Assembly (NCBI GenBank): GCA_002591745.1 | Contig: PDLQ01000017.1 | Location: forward strand, 49,752-113,751 | Origin: Lewinellaceae bacterium SD302 | Lineage (GTDB): Bacteria > Bacteroidota > Bacteroidia > Chitinophagales > Saprospiraceae | Direction of reading: 5' to 3' | DNA length: 64,000 bases | Part shown: positions 56,154 through 64,000 of the stretch, piece after piece | Layout: every line of letters begins with the position of its first letter | How positions within the stretch are numbered: the stretch's first letter is position 1 | Notes under the pieces: model-generated | Databases searched by the model: none | What the model saw: only the letters and a program-made list of their open reading frames with translations | Told to the model about the DNA's origin: nothing | Made by a program: the position numbers and the translations under genes

Positions 56154-57691
56154 TACGATTGTTCATAATTTGCGGTTTTTATTTGCTTTCCGTTACGCTC
56201 TTCGCCCAAAAATTCGACTTCCAATGGTTATATGGTACCTTCAAGGTGAACGGAGATAACACGGAGATTAGCAACATTTTGATCGACTTCAATGAGCAAC
56301 CCGCCCAGCTCAATGAAGTGAACGATGTAGATGTGCAGTTTTACTTCCAAAGAACCGCGATCGCAGATAAAAACGGGGATTTAGCATTCATGAGTGATGG
56401 TTGTCGTGTATACGACCGCTTTGGAAATATTATGGCCAACGGTGATACGCTAAACCCCGGAGGTGTTTTTGATATTTACTGTGATGAAGTGGCGGGTTGG
56501 GACACATCCCCAGGGGGGCGACAAAGTATGTTTGCATTACCGCAGCCTGGGAATGATAGCATTTGGTATCTGTTTCATATTTCATATGCAATAGACCCTG
56601 ATATTACAACGCAATTTCTTTATTATTCTATCATTAATACCAATCGTAATAACGGCTTAGGAGAAGTCATTGAGAAAAATGTTATCTTAGACAACTTACC
56701 TGAATTTGGTAAAATGAACGTCGCGTACTCAGCTGATCTTTCCAGTTGGTTTATCGTCAGTGCCGAATGGGAAAGTGATCGATACGATGTCTTTATCCTG
56801 GATTCCGTAGGGGTAATTTTTCATCAGCAACAAAGCATTGGTGAAGTGACACCCGATGGTTCGGGTGCCGGGTACTCAACGCGGTTTTCGCCGGACGGCA
56901 CTGTATATGCCGTTTATAATCACCTTACCGGACTAGAAGTTTTCGACTTTGACCGGGTCACTGGCTCACTCAGCAATGCTCGCTTCGTCCCGGAAACAAG
57001 AAACCAGGATAGCCTAGACTGGGGCGGCCTTGAATTCAGTCCCAGCGGCCGCTACCTCTACCTCGCGAGTGGCCATTTCCTGGATCAGTTTGATCTCGAA
57101 GCTCCTACCCTGGAAGAAGGCCGGGTGCGGGTAGCAAACATGGAAGCGCTGGAGGGGGAATTTTTCCAGCCCATTTTCGCCCAGTTGCAGCTTGGGCCGG
57201 ATTGCCGGCTTTATAACTTCATGCTCAGTGGCCGCTACGTCCACATCATTCACCGCCCCGACGAAGCCGGTACCGCTTGCATGGTAGAACAGCGTGCCTG
57301 GGAAACGCCTTCTCATTATTTCCGCGGTGCCCCCCTCTACCCCAAATATCGGATGCGTGCCCTGGGGGATACCAGTAGTATTTGTGATCACGTGACGGCT
57401 ACGATTTTTACTTCTTTGCAAGAAACGGAAGAGGAGTCGCCCGTCCAGGCTTACCTCTATCCAAACCCTGCCATCACGGAAACACGAGTAGTGCTGGAGA
57501 CGAAGGTCAGGGAACTACGCTATGAACTTTACGACTTCCAGGGTAGACGAGTATTAGAGGGTCGGCGAGATAAACTGCCGGCCGGCGTAGCCCTCCGCCT
57601 GGACCTGAGGGGGTTAGCCAAAGGTACCTACGTATTGCGACTGACGGATGCGCGCGGGCGGCGGTGGTCCGAGCGAGTGATGAAACAATAA
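56150..57691 (+). CDS. T9SS-exported protein, beta-propeller-like
   Basis: 513 residues. Overlaps the previous stop by 4 bp (ATGA), so coupled to it. Signal peptide (1-19, ...SVTLFAQ). The body shows WD/YVTN-like blades (TRFSPDGTVYAVYNHLTGLEVFD, GLEFSPSGRYLYLASG). The C-terminus (AYLYPNPAITETRVVLE ... LAKGTYVLRLTDARG) is a T9SS type A sorting domain. Its role is unknown; it may bind or partner the protease. Confidence 0.8.
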   Translation: MIRLFIICGFYLLSVTLFAQKFDFQWLYGTFKVNGDNTEISNILIDFNEQPAQLNEVNDVDVQFYFQRTAIADKNGDLAFMSDGCRVYDRFGNIMANGDTLNPGGVFDIYCDEVAGWDTSPGGRQSMFALPQPGNDSIWYLFHISYAIDPDITTQFLYYSIINTNRNNGLGEVIEKNVILDNLPEFGKMNVAYSADLSSWFIVSAEWESDRYDVFILDSVGVIFHQQQSIGEVTPDGSGAGYSTRFSPDGTVYAVYNHLTGLEVFDFDRVTGSLSNARFVPETRNQDSLDWGGLEFSPSGRYLYLASGHFLDQFDLEAPTLEEGRVRVANMEALEGEFFQPIFAQLQLGPDCRLYNFMLSGRYVHIIHRPDEAGTACMVEQRAWETPSHYFRGAPLYPKYRMRALGDTSSICDHVTATIFTSLQETEEESPVQAYLYPNPAITETRVVLETKVRELRYELYDFQGRRVLEGRRDKLPAGVALRLDLRGLAKGTYVLRLTDARGRRWSERVMKQ

Positions 57692-57705
57692 TTGATCGAG
57701 GTAAT

Positions 57706-57732
57706 GATTCCGCTCCCGACCTCTTTGAAAGG
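57706..57732 (+). repeat. Right copy of the tRNA-Cys 3'-end direct repeat
   Basis: Same sequence as 51522-51548 with one mismatch, but with no tRNA 5' part before it. The hairpin behind it (57727-57758, stem GAAAGGTCTC... with T-rich end) looks like a tRNA terminator left over from the original gene order. Confidence 0.75.
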
Positions 57733-57758
57733 TCTCTTTGCTTTGCAGAGAGGCCTTT
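57727..57758 (+). terminator. Terminator ending the tRNA-Cys islet
   Basis: AAAGGTCTCTTTG pairs with CAGAGAGGCCTTT, followed by CTTAATTT. Confidence 0.65.
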
Positions 57759-57884
57759 CTTAATTTCAGACTAATCCAAATCAACCCTAAACAACTATAT
57801 TGAGGGCGAAAACGTTCAATATAACGTTAGATTTGATAAATATCAGGTCGCTTTTACCGCAGTCAAACAAAAAAACAGCCATTT

Positions 57885-58301
57885 ATGAGCACGGAGCAAG
57901 GTATGGAACAGGGAATCGTAACCGATGGCCAGGATCGCGATCCTGAGCTGATCCAGAAAATGATCGACAAGATCGTGGTTCGCAAAGGCTTCGATGAAAT
58001 CAAGGCTAATATTGAAGGTTACGAGTCGCCCAGCAAAATCCGCCGTGGCAAAGACTCCGAAGAATACTACATCCCCGACGTAACCGGCGTGGTCAACGGC
58101 CGCAAGAGTTACTTTGAACTGGGCCTCAAGACGGACGATGACGAAACGATGCGTCAGGTCGTCACCAAATGGCGTTTGCTGGCCAACCTGGCCGCCTACA
58201 AGAATGGCAAGCTTTACCTGGCCGTACCGCGTGGCCACATGGCTTTCACCAACCGTATCCTGGCCGATTATCCGATCCAGGCCGAGGTGGTCAAGATTTA
58301 G
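57885..58301 (+). CDS. Small conserved-looking hypothetical protein
   Basis: 138 residues, soluble, acidic. The order helix (PELIQKMIDKIVVRKGFDEI), then YYIPDVTGVVNGRKSYFELGLK, then a helix and LYLAVPRGH resembles the PD-(D/E)xK nuclease fold, but the spacing from the E (FEL) to the K (GLK) is not the usual ExK, so activity is doubtful. No family was recognised. A terminator follows the stop codon. Confidence 0.6.
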   Translation: MSTEQGMEQGIVTDGQDRDPELIQKMIDKIVVRKGFDEIKANIEGYESPSKIRRGKDSEEYYIPDVTGVVNGRKSYFELGLKTDDDETMRQVVTKWRLLANLAAYKNGKLYLAVPRGHMAFTNRILADYPIQAEVVKI

Positions 58302-58328
58302 AAACCGGCCATTTCTGGCCCAAGGAAT

Positions 58329-58374
58329 AACGCTCCGTAGTTCGCCGATGCAATTGGCCGGGCTACGGAGCGTT
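58329..58374 (+). terminator. Terminator after the 138-aa protein
   Basis: AACGCTCCGTAG and CTACGGAGCGTT (12-bp stem) followed by TTAATT. Confidence 0.65.
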
Positions 58375-58383
58375 TTAATTTCA

Positions 58384-58428
58384 GCCTCTCCCCTAACCCC
58401 TCTCCGGAGGAGAGGGCAGGGGAGAGGC
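58384..58428. repeat. CCTCTCC-type hairpin, second copy
   Basis: GCCTCTCCCCT (58384-58394) pairs with AGGGGAGAGGC (58418-58428), nested around CCTCTCCGGAGGAGAGG. Relative of the hairpin at 34722-34767. Any frame read through it (SPLTPLRRRG-type) is likely spurious. Confidence 0.65.
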
Positions 58429-58458
58429 CACCTTTATCATCCCCCAGATCACCGATTT

Positions 58459-59904
58459 TTGCGACTACAATTAATTCTTTTATTGCTGCTGGTGTCTTCC
58501 GGCTGGCTACTCACCGGTGGCAATAAGCGCAATCCGCCAACGGTTGCCGACGGCGGCAAGGCTGCCTACCGCAATTATTTTCTCGGCAACTATTATTTCC
58601 GGGAGGCCCAGATTCCCAGGGCTACCGGTTATTTCCGCAAGGCCTACCAGGCCGGTCCCGACCGAACCAACTTCGCCCTTGCTTACGCCCTTTGCCTGGC
58701 TATGACGCAAAAAACCACGCTGGCACTCGAGGTACTCGGCGCGGCCCGGCGAACCATTCCTCCCCTGCACCCGGATTACAAGTTGCAACTCCGCGATTTC
58801 AATTACGCTAAAGCCGTGATCGCCTCTCTGGCGGGTCGCTACGCGAGCGCGCAAAGCAGCCTCAACTATGCCATTGCCGCCGAACAACAGCTGAGCGCCA
58901 GCGAGCTGGACCCCGAGCGATTGGGCGGCATGTACACCCTGCTCGGCTACCTGGATATCATGAGCCAGGAAGCACCCCGGAAGCACTCAGGTTTGGCTCC
59001 CCACGTGCATTTGCAGCAACGCGAGCTCAGGGCCGCATTCGAACATCTGTCCCGGGCCCTGTCTTACGATAGTGATCGTGAGGACGCTCGCCAAAACCTG
59101 GAAATCTTAGCCGACACCCTTCAACTGGAGATTACGATCGAAGAATACGAAGCCCCGGTACCCGATTACCAGGAATTGGGCGTCTACCGCACCACGGATT
59201 ATCCCCACTTACCCCAGCGAATGGAAGGGATATTGCCTTTTGGCCGTTACGACGAGGTGCTTTACCTGGTCGACATCAGCGGCTCGATGGTCATGGAGAA
59301 CATCGGTTGCTTGGCTGCCGATCGGTTTACCGTGATGAAAGAAGCGGCTACCTACTTGCTGCAATTTACCCCGGACAGCACGATCAGTGGCTTAGCTACC
59401 ATCGGTGGCGATTGTACCCAGGACCCCGACTGGTGGATATCAACCGACAGCATCAGCCGCCGCGAACTCCGCTGGGAGATTGAACACCTGAACTCGAATG
59501 GCACCACTCCATTACTGACCACCCTGGTCAAGGCACCAGAATTATTCAGCGAAAACAACCGAAGCCGAAAATCCATCTTTTTCGTCAGCGACGGAGAAAA
59601 TGTCTGCTCCGTTCCCGGCCTGGACATCTGCGACTGGGCCGGCCGACTGGAAGAAAAAAACATCACCCTGAACGTACTCACATTTCTCGACCAGGGCCTC
59701 AACAACAGCGGCGCTTTCGCCGAATACGCCTGTCTGGCCGATCGCAGCGGGGGGCAAGTCCGCTACCTCGACCCCCTTACCTGCTCCATTGATAACGTCG
59801 GTTTCGATCTGCTGGACCAAATAGAGTTCCCGCTACCGAACTTCGAAAAAGTAAATTGCTGGGGCGGGGCGGTGGAGAAGCTCTGGGCGATCTATCCGGA
59901 GTAG
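58459..59904 (+). CDS. VWA-domain protein with helical-repeat region
   Basis: 481 residues if the TTG at 58459 is the start, which gives a signal-like segment (LRLQLILLLLLVSSGWLL). The longer frame back to 58114 or the ATG at 58348 would run through the upstream terminator and the CCTCTCC repeat. A TPR-like part (about 35-225, AYRNYFLGNYYFREAQIPRA) precedes a von Willebrand A domain with MIDAS motif DISGS and later TTPLLTTL. Probably membrane or periplasmic. No MoxR gene is adjacent. Confidence 0.75.
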   Translation: MRLQLILLLLLVSSGWLLTGGNKRNPPTVADGGKAAYRNYFLGNYYFREAQIPRATGYFRKAYQAGPDRTNFALAYALCLAMTQKTTLALEVLGAARRTIPPLHPDYKLQLRDFNYAKAVIASLAGRYASAQSSLNYAIAAEQQLSASELDPERLGGMYTLLGYLDIMSQEAPRKHSGLAPHVHLQQRELRAAFEHLSRALSYDSDREDARQNLEILADTLQLEITIEEYEAPVPDYQELGVYRTTDYPHLPQRMEGILPFGRYDEVLYLVDISGSMVMENIGCLAADRFTVMKEAATYLLQFTPDSTISGLATIGGDCTQDPDWWISTDSISRRELRWEIEHLNSNGTTPLLTTLVKAPELFSENNRSRKSIFFVSDGENVCSVPGLDICDWAGRLEEKNITLNVLTFLDQGLNNSGAFAEYACLADRSGGQVRYLDPLTCSIDNVGFDLLDQIEFPLPNFEKVNCWGGAVEKLWAIYPE

Positions 59905-59988
59905 ACTCGAGAGACTGGGGGTTATTTCGCCCGAATGCCCCAGGTGTATCAAGTCTATTAAGCCTTATCTTTGCCCAAAGTCATTGCC

Positions 59989-60156
59989 ATGCCGTACCAG
60001 TCGACAAAGAAACATTACAAGAACCGCCGGGAGAAAAAGCAGGAGCATAATCGGCGTTTACGCATCATTGCCTTATCCATCGTGATATTGGCACTCTTTA
60101 TGATCCTGAAAGACTGGCGGGAATACTGGGCTTACCTGAAGACGTACTTTATGTAA
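59989..60156 (+). CDS. Small basic single-span membrane protein (55 aa)
   Basis: From the ATG at 59989: a Lys/Arg-rich N-terminus (STKKHYKNRREKKQEHNRR), one membrane segment (IIALSIVILALFMIL) and a short tail. TATCTTTG at 59966-59973 fits a -7 element. No family was recognised; start and promoter support its being real. Confidence 0.55.
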   Translation: MPYQSTKKHYKNRREKKQEHNRRLRIIALSIVILALFMILKDWREYWAYLKTYFM

Positions 60157-60178
60157 GCATTTGTTTGGATTTTTTGGC

Positions 60179-60300
60179 TAGCAACTCTGAGGAGCAACTT
60201 AAAGCATTATTAGTCGATTTTGTCTAACAAAGTAGCAATGCCCGTTGATTGCAGGATGAGTAAATTTCTGCGACGATCACCGCAGGTAAAGTAGTAATGG
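60179..60300. repeat. Cluster of dispersed repeats before the last gene
   Basis: TAGCAACTCTGAGGAGC (60179-60195, identical to 15504-15520), CAAAGTAGCA in CTAACAAAGTAGCAATGC (60228-60237), TGCGACGATCA (60269-60279, as at 15522-15532) and a degenerate TAAAGTAGTAATGG (60287-60300). The rest of the 198-bp gap shows nothing else. Confidence 0.65.
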
Positions 60301-60354
60301 TCCGTAAACGTCTACGAAATTCTACCCGTGGCTATTTAAGACAACACCAAAGCG

Positions 60355-63300
60355 GTGACGCAGGCGTTATGTATTTTCTTGGATTTATCAATTTTGGCAA
60401 GACGAACTACTCTCCCGCTATTACTTCCGCTACTTTTGGGAGTGATGGGCACGCTGGTGGGGCAATCTAGTCCACTTTCCAACTTACGACGCACGACCAT
60501 CGCCATCAATCCGGCCGGTCACCTCGTCGATTCACTGACGGTGGTGCCCAATAGCCTCCAGGTCCTTCTGCCACCACGAAATGGCCGGGTACTTCCCGAA
60601 ATCTTACCGGATAGCTATTACGAACTCTCCGGTCGCTACCTGCGCTGGCGCAAATTGCCGGAAGCTGACAGCGCCATCCTCAATTACCGGGTACTCCCCT
60701 TTGATCTACTGGCACGCCGGGAATTACTGGACACCACCCAGTTACGCCGTGATGCCGCCGGCCAACTCATCGGCACCTATAATCCTTACGTGCGAGGAGA
60801 TATTTTCGACTCCGACGGGCAGGTCAACTACAATGGCTCCTTTACCCGGGGCATCTCCTTCGGTAATCGCCAGGATTTGGTACTGAACTCAGCCTTCAAC
60901 CTGCAAATGGAGGGAGAACTGGGCAATGGCATTCTGGTAAGGGCCGCTATTACGGACGAAAGCCTGCCCATACAGCCGGAAGGCAATACCCAGCAACTAA
61001 GGGAATTCGACCAGGTGTTTATCCAACTTGAGAAAGACCGCAACAGCCTGGTCGCCGGCGACTACGAACTGCGTAACCCCGAGGGCTTTTTCATGCGTTA
61101 CTTCAAAAAGCTCGAAGGGGCAACCTTCCGTACCAGCCACGGAGTAGAGGAAGGCGAAGACGGTGGCCGCTGGGAACACTCCGCCAGCGTGGCCATTGCC
61201 CGGGGGCAGTTTATCCGCCAGCCTATTCAGCCGGGGGAGGGTAACCAAGGGCCCTACAAACTGACGGGGGAAGGTAACCAGCGCTTCCTGATCGTCCTCT
61301 CTGGCACCGAGCGCATCTATCTGGATGGCCAACTGATGACCCGCGGCCAGGACAACGATTACGTGATTGACTACAACCTCGCCGAACTCACTTTCACCCA
61401 AAAACGACTGATCACTCGTGACAGCAGGATCGTAGCTGAATATGAATACGCCGACCAGCGTTACGTGCGCAGCCTTTATGCCGCCAATTCTCGTTTTGAA
61501 AGTGGCAAGTGGAGTGCTTACGTCAATTTGATCAACCAACAAGACAGCAAGACGGCGACCGGCGACCTGGAGCTATCCGCTCAGCAAAGACAACAACTGG
61601 CCGAAGCCGGGGATAGTGAGGCGGGTATTTTTGTCAGCGGCATCGATAGTCTGGACGGCAGGGCCGATCAACGCGCTACTTACCGTCGGGTAGACACCCT
61701 GGTCTTCTGCGGTGATCAGGTGCTGGAAGAATTTGTCTTACGCTTCACCACTGAGGAAGACGGGCCACTTTTTACCGCCGCATTTAGCGACCTGGGTCCC
61801 AACGGCGGGCCTTATGAGTTAGCGCCTGCTTCTACGGCCAACGAGCGAACTTTCAACTACGTCGGCTATGACCGTACCGGTAATGAGTGTATTCCGCTGG
61901 GTCGCTACGCCCCGGTCATCGAACTGGGCGCTCCGGAAAAACAGCAACTGCTGACCGCCGGTGGAAGTTACCGTGGCAAAACCGGCGGCTTAAGGCTGGA
62001 GGGTGCACGCAGCCTGTTGGATAAAAACCGTTTCTCCGACCTCGATAACGATGATGACGCCGGTTATGCCTTACGCCTAGATGGTGATCATGCTTTTAGT
62101 CTGGGCGGCCTTCCGGATAGCAGTTGGCAACTACAGTTAGATGGAACTTACGAATACAAGCAGGCTAATTTCTCCCCTCCGAACCCCTATCGCCGTACTG
62201 ACTTTTTCCGCGACTGGAACCTCAGCAATCGCTTAGGGACCGAACTGCCGGAATCCAGCGACGAACAACTACTGGAAGCTGGCTTGAGTATCCAACGTAA
62301 GGGTTACGGTCGCCTCCGTTACGCTTTTGGTCGTTTTACCCGGGCAACGGATTATGCGGGTAACCGACAATTGATATCGCTCAATTTTGATCGTAGCGGC
62401 TGGGTCGTTGATGGAGCGGCCAGCTACCTGGATAATGAGCAAGCCGGTGTGGAAGGTACTTTCTGGCGACCTCGCCTGAACATTGCCAAGCGCTTTGAAA
62501 ACTATGACAACTGGCAGTTAAGCGTGGATTATGCGGCGGAGAACAGCCAGCAAAGTCAAATTGACAATGACACTTTGCTACCGGTTTCTTTCGGTTTTGA
62601 GCGTATCGGTTTCGGACTCCGTAGCGCCGAAGACAAGGATTACCTGGTAGACTTGAAAGTACGCAGGCGGCGAGACGTTCTACCCGATGGGGGTACCGAA
62701 TTAGTGGAATCTACCCTGGCGGACGAAATATTACTTGAGGGTAATTATACCGCCGGACGTAACCTGCAACTAAGGGGCAATTTCAATTATCGCAAACTAC
62801 AGGTTACTTCCGCCGAACTGGTGAATCAAACTCCGGGGCAAACCTTTCTGGGCCGGTTGGACATTAATTTCCGGGCGCTAAATAACAGTTTGCGTAGCCA
62901 GACTGCCTATACCCTGGGCAGCGGGCAGGAAGCAAGGGTAGAATTTCAATATCTCTTCGTAGGTGCCGGCCTGGGGCAGTACATCTGGCAAGACAGCCTC
63001 TATAACAACGACGGCCGTATTCAACCCAACGAAATGGCCCTCTCTCCTTTCGCCGACATTGCTGATTACGTCCGGGTAAGTGTTTTTACCAACGACTTCA
63101 TTCGCACCGACAACGCCGGACTCAACCAAAGTATCCAGTGGGATCCCGGCCGACTCTGGAAAGAGCCAAAGCAATGGCAAAAATTCGTCCGCCGCTTCAA
63201 TCTCCAGAGTAGTTTGACGATAAACCGTAAAACGCGGGAAGCCGAGGGCATCCAACTCTGGAATCCACTGCAACTCAGTATCAATGATACAGCTTTGGTG

Positions 63301-63942
63301 GCCCTGACCGCCGGTACCCGACATAGCTTGTTCTTCAACCGAACGAATGAGAAATTTGATGTTCAGCTCAGTCAGCGCGATTTACAGCGGCGGCAAGTTC
63401 TCACTACCGGTTACGAAGCCAGTAACGAGAGAGAGTGGGAAGCCCGCTTTAGTTTTCGGCCAAAACGCCCCCTGAACCTGGTCTTGGCTACCAGCCTCGG
63501 CTACCGCAATGCAGACTCTGAAAATTTTGACAACAAGGATTTCCAGATCAATTTTCGCCGTCTCGAACCCGAGATCGACTGGCAACCCGGCGAGGTCATC
63601 AGTCTCAACGCCCAACTTATTATCGGTGCTGAAAGCAATGACCTGTCCACCGGCATGGGTGAACGCAGCGAACGACTGGAGATCAAACTCACCGGCAGCT
63701 ACAATCGCTGGTTGGACATCAGTCTGCGTAGTGTTAATATTAATTTTGAGGGAGAGGCGCAAAGTCCGGTTGGCTTCGCATTGCTCAACGGTCTGCAACC
63801 CGGAAGAAATTGGCTGTGGAACCTGAGTATGACCCGGCAATTAGGCAAGTATCTTCAACTCAACCTCAGCTACGAGGGGCGGCAGACTGGAGAAGCCAAT
63901 ACGGTTCACGTGGGGCGGGCACAGGTGACGGCGCTTTTTTAG
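60355..63942 (+). CDS. Giant outer-membrane-type protein of unknown function
   Basis: 1195 residues from GTG 60355; TTG at 60394 would give a neater signal peptide (LARRTTLPLLLPLLLGVMGT then LVGQ). The region NYNGSFTRGISFGNRQDLVL ... NPEGFFMRYFKKLEGATF is reminiscent of SprA-like conserved parts, and the rest is beta-strand-rich to the C-terminus, which ends in an aromatic residue as beta-barrels do. No sorting domain. It may be a large outer-membrane barrel; the SprA likeness is a memory of pattern, not a search. A hairpin array follows the stop codon. Confidence 0.6.
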   Translation: MTQALCIFLDLSILARRTTLPLLLPLLLGVMGTLVGQSSPLSNLRRTTIAINPAGHLVDSLTVVPNSLQVLLPPRNGRVLPEILPDSYYELSGRYLRWRKLPEADSAILNYRVLPFDLLARRELLDTTQLRRDAAGQLIGTYNPYVRGDIFDSDGQVNYNGSFTRGISFGNRQDLVLNSAFNLQMEGELGNGILVRAAITDESLPIQPEGNTQQLREFDQVFIQLEKDRNSLVAGDYELRNPEGFFMRYFKKLEGATFRTSHGVEEGEDGGRWEHSASVAIARGQFIRQPIQPGEGNQGPYKLTGEGNQRFLIVLSGTERIYLDGQLMTRGQDNDYVIDYNLAELTFTQKRLITRDSRIVAEYEYADQRYVRSLYAANSRFESGKWSAYVNLINQQDSKTATGDLELSAQQRQQLAEAGDSEAGIFVSGIDSLDGRADQRATYRRVDTLVFCGDQVLEEFVLRFTTEEDGPLFTAAFSDLGPNGGPYELAPASTANERTFNYVGYDRTGNECIPLGRYAPVIELGAPEKQQLLTAGGSYRGKTGGLRLEGARSLLDKNRFSDLDNDDDAGYALRLDGDHAFSLGGLPDSSWQLQLDGTYEYKQANFSPPNPYRRTDFFRDWNLSNRLGTELPESSDEQLLEAGLSIQRKGYGRLRYAFGRFTRATDYAGNRQLISLNFDRSGWVVDGAASYLDNEQAGVEGTFWRPRLNIAKRFENYDNWQLSVDYAAENSQQSQIDNDTLLPVSFGFERIGFGLRSAEDKDYLVDLKVRRRRDVLPDGGTELVESTLADEILLEGNYTAGRNLQLRGNFNYRKLQVTSAELVNQTPGQTFLGRLDINFRALNNSLRSQTAYTLGSGQEARVEFQYLFVGAGLGQYIWQDSLYNNDGRIQPNEMALSPFADIADYVRVSVFTNDFIRTDNAGLNQSIQWDPGRLWKEPKQWQKFVRRFNLQSSLTINRKTREAEGIQLWNPLQLSINDTALVALTAGTRHSLFFNRTNEKFDVQLSQRDLQRRQVLTTGYEASNEREWEARFSFRPKRPLNLVLATSLGYRNADSENFDNKDFQINFRRLEPEIDWQPGEVISLNAQLIIGAESNDLSTGMGERSERLEIKLTGSYNRWLDISLRSVNINFEGEAQSPVGFALLNGLQPGRNWLWNLSMTRQLGKYLQLNLSYEGRQTGEANTVHVGRAQVTALF

Positions 63943-64000
63943 ACGCGCTGCGCGCTTTTGGACGGCCTTCGGCCTTTTAGACGGGCAAAGCCCTTTTGGA
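63943..64000. repeat. Mini-hairpin array at window end
   Basis: GACG-CGCTGCGCG-CTTTTG, GACG-GCCTTCGGC-CTTTTA, GACG-GGCAAAGCC-CTTTTG: three units of 19-20 bp, reading the same syntax as the array at 39700-39795 on the other strand. It may continue beyond the window. Confidence 0.75.

Noticed and set aside
58114..58458. N-terminal extension of the VWA gene
   Set aside because: It overlaps the 57885-58301 gene, a terminator and a CCTCTCC repeat, and its translation is of the spurious repeat type.

Overview
The window looks like chromosomal DNA of a member of the Bacteroidota, most likely of the Saprospiria (Lewinella-like). The grounds are type IX secretion (T9SS) sorting domains on very large exported proteins, a gliding-motility-type C-terminal domain, an OmpA protein with calcium-binding thrombospondin type 3 repeats, Bacteroidota-style promoters (TTTG-N19-21-TAnnTTTG), and almost no Shine-Dalgarno sequences. 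No phage, plasmid or rRNA gene is visible. Housekeeping genes alternate with exported proteins of unknown role.

Layout. 0.1-4.2 kb: a radical-SAM DNA repair protein, a coiled-coil protein and a large helical protein around a repeat-rich intergenic region. 4.7-10.6 kb: an accessory cluster of small exported proteins ending in a tight three-gene run (membrane-anchored protein, HTTM-like membrane protein, serine hydrolase). 10.7-14.4 kb: an unusual envelope module of a membrane-anchored PspA-like coiled coil, a substrate-binding/OmpA fusion and an overlapping histidine kinase. 14.6-22.6 kb: an endonuclease/phosphatase-family protein, lipA, OmpA/TSP3, an acyl-ACP thioesterase, a zinc peptidase, a DUF4197 lipoprotein, folB and an unknown protein. 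23-29.5 kb: aspS, lysS, a four-helix-bundle protein, an lgt-like gene, a YitT-family protein and a regulator pseudogene. 29.7-35.7 kb (minus strand): modA, an ABC exporter, the N-degron operon clpS-aat-hydrolase, a peroxiredoxin and a DUF2911 protein. 36-44.3 kb: a membrane-spanning STAND NTPase with a lectin-like C-terminus, rnpA, gyrB, a DUF6090-like protein, a MoxR ATPase and a DUF6702-like protein. 44.4-51.4 kb: an aspartoacylase-like enzyme, rpiB/zwf (divergent pentose-phosphate genes), apaG, hemA and a T9SS protein. 51.4-57.8 kb: tRNA-Cys followed by a two-gene T9SS islet that ends in a second copy of the tRNA 3' end. 57.9-64 kb: an unknown protein, a VWA protein, a one-TM small protein and a giant outer-membrane-type protein.

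The intergenic DNA is unusually structured. A 16-bp signal, TGCTACTTTGnnAGyC, recurs about 18 times on both strands, four times as facing pairs. There are arrays of tiny hairpins with a 19-20 bp period (one runs into the rnpA reading frame), a MITE-like element with an 8-bp target duplication, a perfect 30-bp palindrome, and degenerate ATCATT- or GTAAGAC-based repeats. The strongest candidates for something undescribed are the PspA-like/SBP-OmpA/kinase module, the STAND-TM-lectin protein, the tRNA-Cys islet and the dispersed 16-bp signal.
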